From contig NZ_CP067100.1 in assembly GCF_016616235.1 (NCBI RefSeq), positions 7,499,001 to 7,563,000 of the forward strand: 64,000 nt of DNA, read 5' to 3'. This document shows, piece after piece, positions 1-7,896 of this stretch (position 1 is the first letter of the stretch; each line of letters opens with the position of its first letter). The notes beneath the pieces are model-generated. The model saw only the letters and a list, made by a program, of their open reading frames with translations, did not search any database and had not been told where the DNA came from. Source of the stretch: Bradyrhizobium diazoefficiens (GTDB lineage Bacteria; Pseudomonadota; Alphaproteobacteria; Rhizobiales; Xanthobacteraceae). The translations under genes were made by a program, and so were the position numbers.

Positions 1-551
1 GCTTCCCGAACGGCGGCATCGGCATCCGCCAGAACTATCCCTATTTCGACACTGGGGAGGGCAAGGTCGTCACGCTGGAGCTCGCGCTCAACCGCTGCCG
101 CGAGGCCAATGGCGAAGCGCCCTACTCCTATGTCAAGGACGAGATGGCCTCGCTGACGGCGTACATGGCCTACACCTCGCGCGGCAAGCCGATGGACATC
201 AAGATTCCCGATGATCCGCGCGCGTTAGAGGCCTTCGAGAATGGCAAGCGCTATTTCTACACCCGCCGCGGCCAGTTGAACTTCTCCTGCGCCAGCTGCC
301 ACGTACAGAGCCCGGGCGAGCGCATCCGCGCCGAGATCCTGGCGCCGGCGCTCGGCATCTTGAACGCGATGCCGATCTACCGCTCCGAATGGAGCGGCAT
401 GGGCACGATCAGCCGCCGCTTCGTCACCTGCAACAGCCAGACCCGCGCGGTTCCGCTGGAGCCGCAATCGGACGAATATCGTGACGTCGAATATTTCCTG
501 TCGTACGTCGCCAACGGCCTGCCGATTTCCGGCCCGGGAGCGCGGCCATGA
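1..551 (+). CDS. soxA: SoxA, diheme c-type cytochrome subunit (5' truncated by window)
   Basis: This is the C-terminal 182 residues of L-cysteine S-thiosulfotransferase subunit SoxA. With SoxX it joins thiosulfate oxidatively to the SoxY carrier in the periplasm. The reading frame is open from base 3, so the start lies upstream of the window. A heme-binding CASCH motif is coded at 288-302. A second conserved Cys (VTC, 429-431) sits where SoxA carries the heme-ligating, persulfide-modified cysteine. The final ATGA overlaps the start of the next gene, and soxB follows, so this is a sox operon. Identity is firm from the motifs and context; the N-terminal heme site is not visible. Confidence 0.93.
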   Translation, partial: FPNGGIGIRQNYPYFDTGEGKVVTLELALNRCREANGEAPYSYVKDEMASLTAYMAYTSRGKPMDIKIPDDPRALEAFENGKRYFYTRRGQLNFSCASCHVQSPGERIRAEILAPALGILNAMPIYRSEWSGMGTISRRFVTCNSQTRAVPLEPQSDEYRDVEYFLSYVANGLPISGPGARP

Positions 552-853
552 AGCCGTCACTTCCCCTTGCCATTCTGCTCAGCCTGAGCTTCGCGCCGGC
601 CGCGCGCGCGGCAAACGAGGCGGACTACAAGGCGGCCTATGCCGCAGCGGAGGCCGCCTCCAAGGAGGCAGCCGGCATGCGCAACCAGTGGACCGTGACC
701 GTCTCGGCGCTGGCGGCCGCCAGGAAGGCGGCCGACGGCGGCGATTTCGACCGCGCAATTGCCGCTTCAAAGGAGGCCGAAGCGCTGGCGAAGGCCTCCA
801 TCTTCCAGGCGACGTCCGAAAAAGACGCCTGGAAGGCGATGGAAATCCGGTAG
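548..853 (+). CDS. soxK: SoxK-like SoxXA-binding protein
   Basis: A 101-residue secreted protein with a signal peptide ending near ARA (residues 19-21). The mature part is an Ala/Lys-rich, probably helical, protein with the pattern NQW...AARKAADGGDFDRAI, which resembles the small SoxXA-binding proteins (SoxK) that associate with and stimulate the SoxXA cytochrome. It overlaps the soxA stop by four bases (ATGA), implying translational coupling, and lies just before soxB. The assignment rests on size, export signal, residue pattern and position; no catalytic motif is expected. It could instead be an unrelated small periplasmic protein. Confidence 0.72.
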   Translation: MKPSLPLAILLSLSFAPAARAANEADYKAAYAAAEAASKEAAGMRNQWTVTVSALAAARKAADGGDFDRAIAASKEAEALAKASIFQATSEKDAWKAMEIR

Positions 854-904
854 GCTTGAGCGCGTTGACCTGTCGCAGCCGAGAATAGGCGCGGAGAATC
901 TGGG

Positions 905-2656
905 ATGGCCATCCGCCGCCGCGATTTCCTGAAGAGGACAGCCGCTGTCGCCACCTCGCTCAGCCTGCCCCGGCTCGCGCGCGGCGCCGAGACCGCGAGC
1001 GTCTACGACCTCGAGCGGTTCGGCAATGCGCGGATTCTGCACACCACCGACACGCATGCGCAGCTCAACCCGGTCTATGTCCGCGAGCCCAGCGTCAATA
1101 TCGGCATCGGCGAGATGGCGGGGCGGCCGCCGCATCTGGTTGGGCGCGCCTTTCTCGATCGGTTCGGCATTCGGCCCGACAGCGCCGATGCCTACGCCTT
1201 CAGCTGCGTCGAGTTCGAGAAGTCCGCGGGCCGCTTCGGCAAGCTCGGCGGTTTCGCCCATCTCAAGACGCTGATCGACCGCCTGCGCAGCGATGCCGGC
1301 GACAAGCATTCCATGCTCGTCGACGGCGGCGACCTCTGGCAGGGCACCGGGCTCGCCAACGTCATGCAGGGCCGCGACATGGTCGAGGTTGCCAATCTGC
1401 TCGGCATCGAGGCGATGACCGGGCATTGGGAATTCACCTATGGCGAGCAGGCGCTGCGCGACAATCTCGCGCGCTTCAAGGGCGAGTTCCTGGCGCAGAA
1501 CGTTTTTCTGACCGAGGAAGCCGCGTTCAACGATGCCGCCGCCTTCGACAAGGCGAGCGGACGCGTGTTCAAGCCGTCCGTGATCAAGGAGCTCGGCAGC
1601 CGCCGCGTCGCAATCATCGGCCAGGCCTTTCCTTACGTGCCGATCGCGCATCCCAAGCGGTTCACGCCGGACTGGACCTTTGGCATCCGCGAGGAAGAGC
1701 TGCAGAAGCACGTTGATGGCCTCCGCGGCGCCGACAAGGTCGATGCGGTCATCCTGCTGTCGCACAACGGCATGGATGTCGACCTCAAGCTCGCAAGCCG
1801 CGTCAACGGCATCGACGTCATCCTCGGCGGCCATACCCATGACGCCGTGCCGCAGCCGATCCCGGTCAAGAACGCCGGCGGCACCACACTCGTCACCAAT
1901 GCCGGCTCCAACGGGAAATTCCTGGGCGTGCTCGATCTCGCGCTCGAGAAGGGCAAGGTCGGCGAGGTCAGATATCACCTGCTGCCGGTTTATTCCGAGC
2001 TGCTGAAGCCCGATCCCGCCATGGCCGAACTGATCGGAAAGCTGCGCGCACCGCATGTGACCGACTGGGTGGACAAGATCGCAACGCCCGACCGCCTGCT
2101 CTATCGCCGCGACAATTTCGCAGGTCCCATCGACGAGCTGATCTGCACCGCGCTGCGCACCGAGCTCGACGCCGAGATCGCGCTGTCGCCGGGCTTCCGC
2201 TGGGGCGTCACCGCGCTGTCGGGCCAGGCGCTGACCATGGAGGATGTGCTCGCGGAGACCGCGATCACCTATCCTGAGACCTATGTGCAGGAGATGACCG
2301 GCGCAGAGATCAAGGACGTGCTGGAAGACATCTGCGACAACCTCTTCAACGCCGATCCCTATTACCAGCAGGGCGGTGACATGGTGCGCGCCGGCGGGCT
2401 CAGCTACACCTGCACGCCGACAGCTGCGATCGGCAGCCGAATCTCCGAGCTGAAGCTCAACAACGGCAAGCTGCTGAGCGCCAACCACCGCTACAAGGTC
2501 GCCGGGTGGGCTTCCGTCAACAGCCAGCAGGGCGCGCCGGTGTGGGACATCGTCGCCAAATATCTGCGCTCGGGCCGGATGATGCCTGAGCGGCTCGGCA
2601 CCGGCGTCACGCTGAAGGGCGTCGAGGGCAATCCGGGCATTGCAGGACAGGGATGA
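905..2656 (+). CDS. soxB: SoxB, thiosulfohydrolase
   Basis: This 583-residue protein hydrolyses the terminal sulfone from SoxY-bound S-sulfocysteine, releasing sulfate in the periplasm. The N-terminus carries a twin-arginine signal (RRRDFLKR, residues 4-11). The metallophosphoesterase-type di-metal motifs are all present: TTDTHAQ (47-53), VDGGDLWQG, GHWEFTYG, LLSHNG and LGGHTHD, followed by a 5'-nucleotidase C-terminal domain. The length is normal for SoxB. It lies 51 bp after soxK, and its stop overlaps the next start (ATGA at 2653). This is a confident call from several SoxB-specific motifs and the adjacent soxA. Confidence 0.96.
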   Translation: MAIRRRDFLKRTAAVATSLSLPRLARGAETASVYDLERFGNARILHTTDTHAQLNPVYVREPSVNIGIGEMAGRPPHLVGRAFLDRFGIRPDSADAYAFSCVEFEKSAGRFGKLGGFAHLKTLIDRLRSDAGDKHSMLVDGGDLWQGTGLANVMQGRDMVEVANLLGIEAMTGHWEFTYGEQALRDNLARFKGEFLAQNVFLTEEAAFNDAAAFDKASGRVFKPSVIKELGSRRVAIIGQAFPYVPIAHPKRFTPDWTFGIREEELQKHVDGLRGADKVDAVILLSHNGMDVDLKLASRVNGIDVILGGHTHDAVPQPIPVKNAGGTTLVTNAGSNGKFLGVLDLALEKGKVGEVRYHLLPVYSELLKPDPAMAELIGKLRAPHVTDWVDKIATPDRLLYRRDNFAGPIDELICTALRTELDAEIALSPGFRWGVTALSGQALTMEDVLAETAITYPETYVQEMTGAEIKDVLEDICDNLFNADPYYQQGGDMVRAGGLSYTCTPTAAIGSRISELKLNNGKLLSANHRYKVAGWASVNSQQGAPVWDIVAKYLRSGRMMPERLGTGVTLKGVEGNPGIAGQG

Positions 2657-3111
2657 TGCGCTCGCAAATCATATCCGCACTGCTGCTGGCGCTGTTCGCT
2701 TTGGCTGCACCGCCGCACGCTTTTGCGCAGCAGGTGCCGCTCCAGGACAAGCCGTTCGCCGAGCACAAAATCGTGCTCCAGCTCTCGGACAGTGACGCCA
2801 AGAAGCAGGCGCTGGTGCTCAGTGTCGCCAACAATCTCCTGAAAGCCTACGATCCCGACAAGGTCGCGATCGAGGTGGTGGCGTTCGGTCCCGGCATCGA
2901 TCTGCTGCTGTCAGGCAGCGAGCGCCGCAAGCAGGTCGAAAGCCTGATCGCACAGGGCGTGCGTTTCGACATCTGCCTCAACACGGTCGACACGATTGAG
3001 CGGGAGACCGGCAAGCGGCCGGAGTTCATCCCGGCCGCGACGCCGGTGCAGGTCGGGGTCGGACAGATCCTGTTCCTGGCGGAGAACGGGTACACGGTGG
3101 TGCGGCCCTGA
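2653..3111 (+). CDS. periplasmic DsrE/DsrF-like protein
   Basis: A 152-residue protein with a signal peptide ending near AFA. It has a DsrE-type fold pattern: KIVLQLSDSD at the start of the mature part, then the GVRFDICLNT segment with a single Cys, and a GQILFLAENGYTVVRP end. DsrE-family proteins bind or relay sulfur, but the exported versions linked to sox genes have no firmly known role. Translation is probably coupled to soxB through the ATGA overlap, which supports a function in periplasmic sulfur oxidation. The family is clear; the exact reaction is unknown. Confidence 0.8.
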   Translation: MMRSQIISALLLALFALAAPPHAFAQQVPLQDKPFAEHKIVLQLSDSDAKKQALVLSVANNLLKAYDPDKVAIEVVAFGPGIDLLLSGSERRKQVESLIAQGVRFDICLNTVDTIERETGKRPEFIPAATPVQVGVGQILFLAENGYTVVRP

Positions 3112-3151
3112 GCCCGTCCGGAGTTGGGGACGCGCCGCCTCGCCACACTCG

Positions 3152-3227
3152 GTGTCATTCCCCGCGAAGGCGGGGAATCCAGTGCGCCGCAGCCCCTCCG
3201 TATCTCACGTAGCTCTGTGGAATGCTG
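3152..3227 (+). repeat. left half of an intergenic palindromic repeat, split by the IS
   Basis: This stretch holds a hairpin, ATTCCCCGCGAAGGCGGGGAAT, directly after the DsrE-like gene. The second hairpin of the same composite repeat, ATCGCCCggtcaggcAGGGCGAT, lies beyond the insertion sequence. Removing the IS and one CTG joins the halves into a typical two-hairpin Bradyrhizobium-type intergenic repeat. No gene is seen in it. It could act as the transcription end of the sox operon, but it has no T-run. Confidence 0.65.
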
Positions 3228-4685
3228 GGCGGATTCAACTGGTCGTCGCAACAGCCGTTGTTTTTGACTCATGGGAGCAACGCGTCAAGCGCCTCTGCTG
3301 GCGTTTTCCAGCCCAGTGTTTTTCTCGGTCGGGCATTAAGGGCCGCTGCCACGGCGGAGATCTCGTCGACACTATGGAGGCTCAGGTCTGTGCCTTTCGG
3401 GAAGTATTGCCGCAATAGCCCATTGGTGTTTTCGTTGGTGCCGCGCTGCCAAGGGCTATGCGGATCGCAGAAGTAGACTTGGATACCCGCATCGATCTTG
3501 AGACGATCATGCTGAGCCATTTCGGCCCCCTGATCCCAGGTCAGCGAACGACGCAGTTCTTCGGGCAAAGTGATGATGGTGCGTGCGATTGCGTCGCGCA
3601 CGGCTTCGGCCCCGTGCCCTGCGAGCGCAGGCCCGTTCTTCGCGCGCGGAGCTTCGCCATGTCCCGCCAACCGGGGAAGGTGCAACAACATCGTGAAGCG
3701 CGTGGTCCGCTCGACCAGCGTGCCGATCGCCGAGCTGCCAAGCCCGAGGATAAGGTCCCCCTCCCAATGTCCCGGCACGGCTCGATCGGCCGCTTCGGCA
3801 GGGCGCTCACTGATCATGATCTCGGAAGGAATGAAGCTCCTGCCTTTACGGGCGCGCGCCCTTGGCATCCGCAGCGCCCGCCCGGTGCGCAAGCAGGCCG
3901 TCAGTTCGCGGCGCAAAGCTCCTCGACCCTGCACGTAAAGTGCCTGATAGATCGCCTCGTGACTGATGCGCATCGTCTCATCCTCGGGAAAGTCGAGCCG
4001 AAGTCGCCGAGAAATCTGTTCCGGGCTCCATGCCCTCGCCCAGCGCCGGTTCTGCCGATGCACGGCCCGGCGCCCCTTCCACACGACCTTCGGGCCAACG
4101 AGGGGCTCTCCATTCGGCTTGGCGATCATACCGGCAAGCCTGTCTTGCACATAGTCCCGCAGAGCCGGATTGATTGCCAACTTCGCCGACTTGGGTCTCC
4201 GGGCGGACCGATCAGCGTGCCATTGTGCCGTGGTCGCTCGGTACTCTGGAGCACCGTGGCGGCGCGCCACGTTCCGCCGAAGTTCACGAGAGATCGTGGA
4301 TGGAGGCCGATCGAGCCGACGAGCGATCGCTCGCACCCCATGCCCCTGCGCGTGCAAGATGGCGATCTCCTCACGCTCGGCGAACGAGAGGTAGCGCCCT
4401 GATAGAGGTCTTGACGACTGCGACAAATGTGTTGGCGGCATGCCGCCCGCCTCCCGGAACCAGCGTACTCCGACCGCCGGCGATACCCCGGCGTCAACCG
4501 CAGCATCCTCGCTCGAGCGCCCCGAAGCAATCGCAGTCCAGAACGGCTTACGATTCTCTCGAAGAACCTGCCGACGCCGACCTGACAATCGCTGGATTGC
4601 CTGCACACCCTGATCAGAACGCCGACTGCATCTGTTCATCGCAACATCCTTTGCTGAGGTGTTGCGACGACCAGTTGAATCCGCC
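3228..4685 (-). mobile_element. IS30-family insertion sequence, apparently complete
   Basis: The 1458-bp element has perfect 25-bp terminal inverted repeats at 3228-3252 and 4661-4685, beginning GGCGGATTCAACTGG. It is flanked by a 3-bp direct repeat CTG (3225-3227 and 4686-4688), which fits the 2-3 bp target duplication of the IS30 family. It encodes a single intact DDE transposase on the minus strand. The perfect ends, intact transposase and intact target duplication suggest recent insertion and possible mobility. The target was an intergenic palindromic repeat, so no gene was broken. Confidence 0.93.
3269..4639 (-). CDS. IS30-family transposase
   Basis: A 456-residue DDE transposase. A helix-turn-helix region (LSFAEREEIAIL...GVRAIARRLDRPPSTISREL, residues 84-120) precedes the integrase-type core. 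The catalytic residues are visible as D295 (HWEGDLI), D369 (TWDQG) and E403 (GTNENTNG), the last being the IS30 signature. I start it at the ATG at 4639 because the longer open frame runs past the right terminal repeat at 4685 and so outside the element. The frame shows no interruption, so the enzyme should be functional. Confidence 0.94.
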   Translation of the reverse strand: MNRCSRRSDQGVQAIQRLSGRRRQVLRENRKPFWTAIASGRSSEDAAVDAGVSPAVGVRWFREAGGMPPTHLSQSSRPLSGRYLSFAEREEIAILHAQGHGVRAIARRLDRPPSTISRELRRNVARRHGAPEYRATTAQWHADRSARRPKSAKLAINPALRDYVQDRLAGMIAKPNGEPLVGPKVVWKGRRAVHRQNRRWARAWSPEQISRRLRLDFPEDETMRISHEAIYQALYVQGRGALRRELTACLRTGRALRMPRARARKGRSFIPSEIMISERPAEAADRAVPGHWEGDLILGLGSSAIGTLVERTTRFTMLLHLPRLAGHGEAPRAKNGPALAGHGAEAVRDAIARTIITLPEELRRSLTWDQGAEMAQHDRLKIDAGIQVYFCDPHSPWQRGTNENTNGLLRQYFPKGTDLSLHSVDEISAVAAALNARPRKTLGWKTPAEALDALLP

Positions 4686-4724
4686 CTGGATCGCCCGGTC
4701 AGGCAGGGCGATGACAGCGGTGGG
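4686..4724 (+). repeat. right half of the intergenic palindromic repeat split by the IS
   Basis: Begins with the CTG target duplication and holds the hairpin ATCGCCCggtcaggcAGGGCGAT followed by GACAGCGGTG. It is the partner of 3152-3227. From 4725 to the next gene I see no further structure that I can support. Confidence 0.6.
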
Positions 4725-4844
4725 TGTGGCGGCCGCACGCGCAACAAAACTCTTCTAAATTTTCTTCTCCACACAGTGAGTTGCTTCTCTTTCTGACCCG
4801 TCCCGTAGTAGAATCCTCGAAATCACTCCACGCCGGGTCCTGCC

Positions 4845-5882
4845 ATGATCTTCCGCCAGCTCTTCGACAGCGTTTCGGGCACCTACAGCTATCTGCTCGC
4901 GAGCCGCCCCGGCGGCGAGGCGCTGATCCTCGATCCCGTGCTGGAGAAGGTCGACCGCTACTGCCAGCTGCTGCGCGAGCTCGACCTCAAGCTGGTCAAG
5001 GCGGTCGACACCCATCTGCATGCCGACCACGTCACCGGCCTCGGCGAGCTGCGCGACCGCACCCATTGCATGACCGTGATGGGCGACCAGACCAAGGCCG
5101 ACGTGGTGGCGATGCGCGTTGCCGACGGCGATAAGGTGACGATCGAGGGCCTGTCGCTCGACGTGATGTACACGCCCGGTCACACCGACGATTCCTATTC
5201 CTATCTGATGGGCGACCGCGTCTTCACTGGCGACACGCTGCTGATCCGCGGCACCGGCCGCACCGATTTCCAGAACGGTTCGTCGCGCGCACAATACGAG
5301 TCGATCTTCAACCGGCTGCTGAAGCTGCCGGATGAGACGATGGTGTTCCCGGCGCATGACTACAAGGGCGACACGGTCTCCACCATCGGCGAGGAGAAGC
5401 GCTTCAACCCGCGGCTCCAGGTGCGTTCGGTCGACGAGTATATCGCGCTGATGGCCAATCTGAAGCTGCCCAATCCGAAGATGATGGACGTGGCGGTACC
5501 TGCCAACATGCATGTCGGCCTGCATCAGGAAGAGCTGGAGAAGGAAGGCCGCGCGCTCAGCGCGGTCGAGGCGATCCGCATTCTCGGCCGGCCCGACATC
5601 CTGCTGGTCGATTTGCGCGAGACCAACGAGCGGATGAAGCACGGCATGCTCGAAGGCGCGCTGCACACGCCCTATCCGTCGGTCGAGGAGAGCCTGAAGC
5701 CCGGCGGCATGCTGCGCGAAGTCGCGGCCGCGACGGGACGCCGCGTCGTGTTCTTCTGCGCCTTCGGCGAACGCTCGGCGATGGCGGTGGCCGCCGCCAA
5801 GGAGGCGGGCCTTTCCAACACCGCGCACATCGCCGGCGGCATCGATGCCTGGAAGAAAGCCGGCGGGCCTGTGGTGCACTGA
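4845..5882 (+). CDS. persulfide dioxygenase-like MBL-fold protein fused to a rhodanese domain
   Basis: A 345-residue cytoplasmic protein. The N-terminal metallo-beta-lactamase domain (about 1-240) has THLHADH (57-62 HxHxDH) and PGHTDD, as in ETHE1-type persulfide dioxygenases, which oxidise glutathione persulfide to sulfite. The C-terminal rhodanese domain (about 250-345) has the loop CAFGERS with candidate catalytic Cys305, unlike the more usual CRxGxR. Fusions of this kind couple sulfane sulfur transfer with its oxidation. Location next to sox genes fits sulfur oxidation or sulfide detoxification. The ATG is at 4845 and there is no strong ribosome-binding site. Confidence 0.88.
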   Translation: MIFRQLFDSVSGTYSYLLASRPGGEALILDPVLEKVDRYCQLLRELDLKLVKAVDTHLHADHVTGLGELRDRTHCMTVMGDQTKADVVAMRVADGDKVTIEGLSLDVMYTPGHTDDSYSYLMGDRVFTGDTLLIRGTGRTDFQNGSSRAQYESIFNRLLKLPDETMVFPAHDYKGDTVSTIGEEKRFNPRLQVRSVDEYIALMANLKLPNPKMMDVAVPANMHVGLHQEELEKEGRALSAVEAIRILGRPDILLVDLRETNERMKHGMLEGALHTPYPSVEESLKPGGMLREVAAATGRRVVFFCAFGERSAMAVAAAKEAGLSNTAHIAGGIDAWKKAGGPVVH

Positions 5883-5985
5883 CGGCTTCGCCAATGGCCT
5901 TGAGATAAAGGGCCTTGAGATAAATCAGGGACCTCACATATGTCCCGGGTAGAAGCGGATGACGCATCGCCATCCGGGACCAGCC

Positions 5986-6153
5986 ATGGCCAAGACCGGC
6001 AAGCCAAGCGAGCCGCCCAAAGTCACTGACAAAAAGCCTGCGGAGAACAAGGCGAAAAAGCCTTTGCCACCGCTCGACGACGAGCATTACGAGGACGGCG
6101 ACATCGCCACGCCGAAGCGGGATCGTCACGGCACGGATGACGAGCCTTTGTGA
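5986..6153 (+). CDS. small charged hypothetical protein
   Basis: A 55-residue Lys/Pro/Asp-rich protein (MAKTGKPSEPPKVTDKK...DDEPL) with no membrane segment or known motif, probably disordered. A longer frame begins at 5959, but the ATG at 5986 gives a compositionally uniform product. The ribosome-binding site is weak. Similar short charged proteins are common in Bradyrhizobium-type genomes, but I cannot assign a function. It may be a chance open frame. Confidence 0.5.
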   Translation: MAKTGKPSEPPKVTDKKPAENKAKKPLPPLDDEHYEDGDIATPKRDRHGTDDEPL

Positions 6154-6177
6154 GAGCGAGATACTTGCCGCACGAAC

Positions 6178-6336
6178 GGTGCGTTCCCCCCCTTGCGGGG
6201 GGTTAGGGAGAGGGGTAGCCCAGCAAACGGTCTGTCGTTCGTCGGCGCGAAGGGATCGCCGCACTCTCGAAAGAGTATGCCGTGTGGTACCCCTCTCCCC
6301 GCAAGGGGGGAGGGAGCGCAGTGTGCCCCGAGCAAT
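6178..6336. repeat. long-hairpin intergenic repeat, family A copy 1
   Basis: About 158 bp with inverted ends: GTGCGTTCCCCCCTTGCGGGG and GAGAGGGGTA on the left answer TACCCCTCTCCCCGCAAGGGG and GAGGGAGCGCAGTGTGC on the right. It fills the gap before the MFS gene; the remaining bases to 6448 show nothing I can identify. It has the same architecture as the copies at 7721, 20055, 26014 and 62003. Confidence 0.7.
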
Positions 6337-6448
6337 CATTGAAGCCGCAGCCCCGCCCGCACTACCTGCCATGCGCCTGCGTTCATGGACAAATAACGGC
6401 TCTGGCCGATAGTTTGCGCGTCCCCGAAGGACGCGAAACGGAACTGCA

Positions 6449-7657
6449 ATGGTCGACGTTCTCGCCGCACCGCAACAAGGCAAGGCGGACAGCGCGCTGC
6501 GCACGCTGACCGGGATCTCGATCGCGCATTGGGTCAGCCATTTCCATCTGCTGGTCCTGCCGATGCTGTTTCCGTTCCTGAAGGAAAAGCTCGGCGTCGG
6601 CTATATCGAGCTCGGCTTCTCGCTCACCGTGTTCGCGGTGGTATCAGGCCTGACGCAGGCGCCGACCGGGTATCTCGTCGACCATTTTGGCGCGCGCAAG
6701 ATCCTGCTGGCGGGGCTTGCGCTCGGCGGCTTTGCGCTGATCCTGCTCGGCCTACATCTCAGCTACGTCGCGCTGATCGCCTGCGCCGTGCTGCTCGGGC
6801 TCGCCAACAGCGTCTATCACCCCGCCGACTACGCCATCCTCGCCGCGCACATGGACGAGGCGCGGATGGGGCGCGCTTTCTCGGTGCACACATTCGCGGG
6901 CTTTCTCGGCGGCGCAGTGGCGCCGGCGATCGTCGCAGCGCTCGTCACGATGTCCGGCGGCGCCGGCGCGCTGATCGCGTCGGGCACGATCGGCGTACTG
7001 GTGGCGGTGCTGCTGATCGCCATGAGCATTCCCGATGCCGGCGCGAACAAGAAGAAACCAGGCACGGAGAACGCGCCGAAGCAGGCGGTGATCACGCCGG
7101 CGCTGATGATGCTGACCGCGCTGTTCATGCTGCTCAGCCTGTCGGTCGCCGGCATCAACAATTTCGGGGTAGTCGCACTGATGAGCGGCTATGGCGCCTC
7201 TTATTCCGCGGCCAACGTCATGCTGACGGCGTTTCTTGGCGCCAGCGCCGCGGGCGTGCTCGCGGGCGGCTTCCTCGCCGACCACACCGGGCGCCACGGC
7301 CAGGTCGCCGCGGCCTGCTTTGCCGTGAACGCCGCCATCGTGCTGCTGATCGCGCTGGTCACACTGCCCAGCTGGGCCCTGACCGCCGCGATGACGCTGG
7401 CGGGATTCCTCTCCGGCGTGATCGCACCGTCGCGCGACATGCTGGTGCGCAACGCTGCGCCTCCCGGCGCAGCAGGCCGCGCCTTCGGCATCGTTTCCAC
7501 CGGCTTCAATCTCGGCGGCATCGTCTCACCGCTGCTGTTCGGCTGGATCATGGATCAAAGCGCGCCGCACTGGGTGTTCGGCGCCTCCGTGATCTTCATG
7601 GTCGCCACCGTGGTGCTGTCGCCGTTCACGGAGCGGAGGCCGCAAGGCAAGGCGTAG
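6449..7657 (+). CDS. MFS transporter, fosmidomycin-resistance-like
   Basis: A 402-residue integral membrane protein with about twelve hydrophobic segments in two halves separated by a charged loop (GANKKKPGTENAPKQ, near residue 200). It has an MFS loop 2-3-type motif, GYLVDHFGARKILL, and the LANSVYHPADYAIL segment that recalls the Fsr-type (fosmidomycin resistance) subgroup. Its substrate cannot be read from sequence. It stands alone between two family A repeats and is convergent with a second MFS gene of a different subfamily. Confidence 0.85.
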   Translation: MVDVLAAPQQGKADSALRTLTGISIAHWVSHFHLLVLPMLFPFLKEKLGVGYIELGFSLTVFAVVSGLTQAPTGYLVDHFGARKILLAGLALGGFALILLGLHLSYVALIACAVLLGLANSVYHPADYAILAAHMDEARMGRAFSVHTFAGFLGGAVAPAIVAALVTMSGGAGALIASGTIGVLVAVLLIAMSIPDAGANKKKPGTENAPKQAVITPALMMLTALFMLLSLSVAGINNFGVVALMSGYGASYSAANVMLTAFLGASAAGVLAGGFLADHTGRHGQVAAACFAVNAAIVLLIALVTLPSWALTAAMTLAGFLSGVIAPSRDMLVRNAAPPGAAGRAFGIVSTGFNLGGIVSPLLFGWIMDQSAPHWVFGASVIFMVATVVLSPFTERRPQGKA

Positions 7658-7720
7658 CTGCAAGCTCAACTGTGGTCCGGGCCTGGCACGGGGGCCGGGA
7701 CCCACATCACGGAGTTGCTG

Positions 7721-7885
7721 CTTACCCTCCCCTGGAGGGGGAGGGTCGGCTCACATGGAGCGAAGCGAAATGTGAGACGGGGTGGGGTGACGGTATCTCC
7801 TCATCCAACGGTGCCCGTGTGGAGAGATCACCCCACCCCGCTCGCGCTTTGCGCGATCGACCCTCCCCCTCCAGGGGAGGGTAAG
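7721..7885. repeat. long-hairpin intergenic repeat, family A copy 2
   Basis: A 165-bp element with perfect 28-bp terminal inverted repeats (7721-7748 and 7858-7885, starting CTTACCCTCCCCTGGAGGGG). An inner pair, GGGGTGGGGTGA and ATCACCCCACCCCG, gives a long imperfect hairpin overall. It lies between two convergent MFS genes, where it could end transcription from both sides. It is closely similar to the element at 20055-20212. Confidence 0.85.
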
Positions 7886-7896
7886 AAAGGGCGCCG

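Noticed and set aside
767..2488. A 573-codon open frame on the minus strand over soxB
   Set aside because: Shadow of soxB; no motif and biased composition, while soxB has all family motifs.
3458..4402. A plus-strand frame inside the IS30 element as an accessory gene
   Set aside because: Antisense of the transposase; a single transposase explains the element.
4780..4845. A TTGCTT/TAGAAT promoter before the persulfide dioxygenase gene
   Set aside because: The boxes are 22 bases apart, too far for a usual sigma-70 promoter; not supported.
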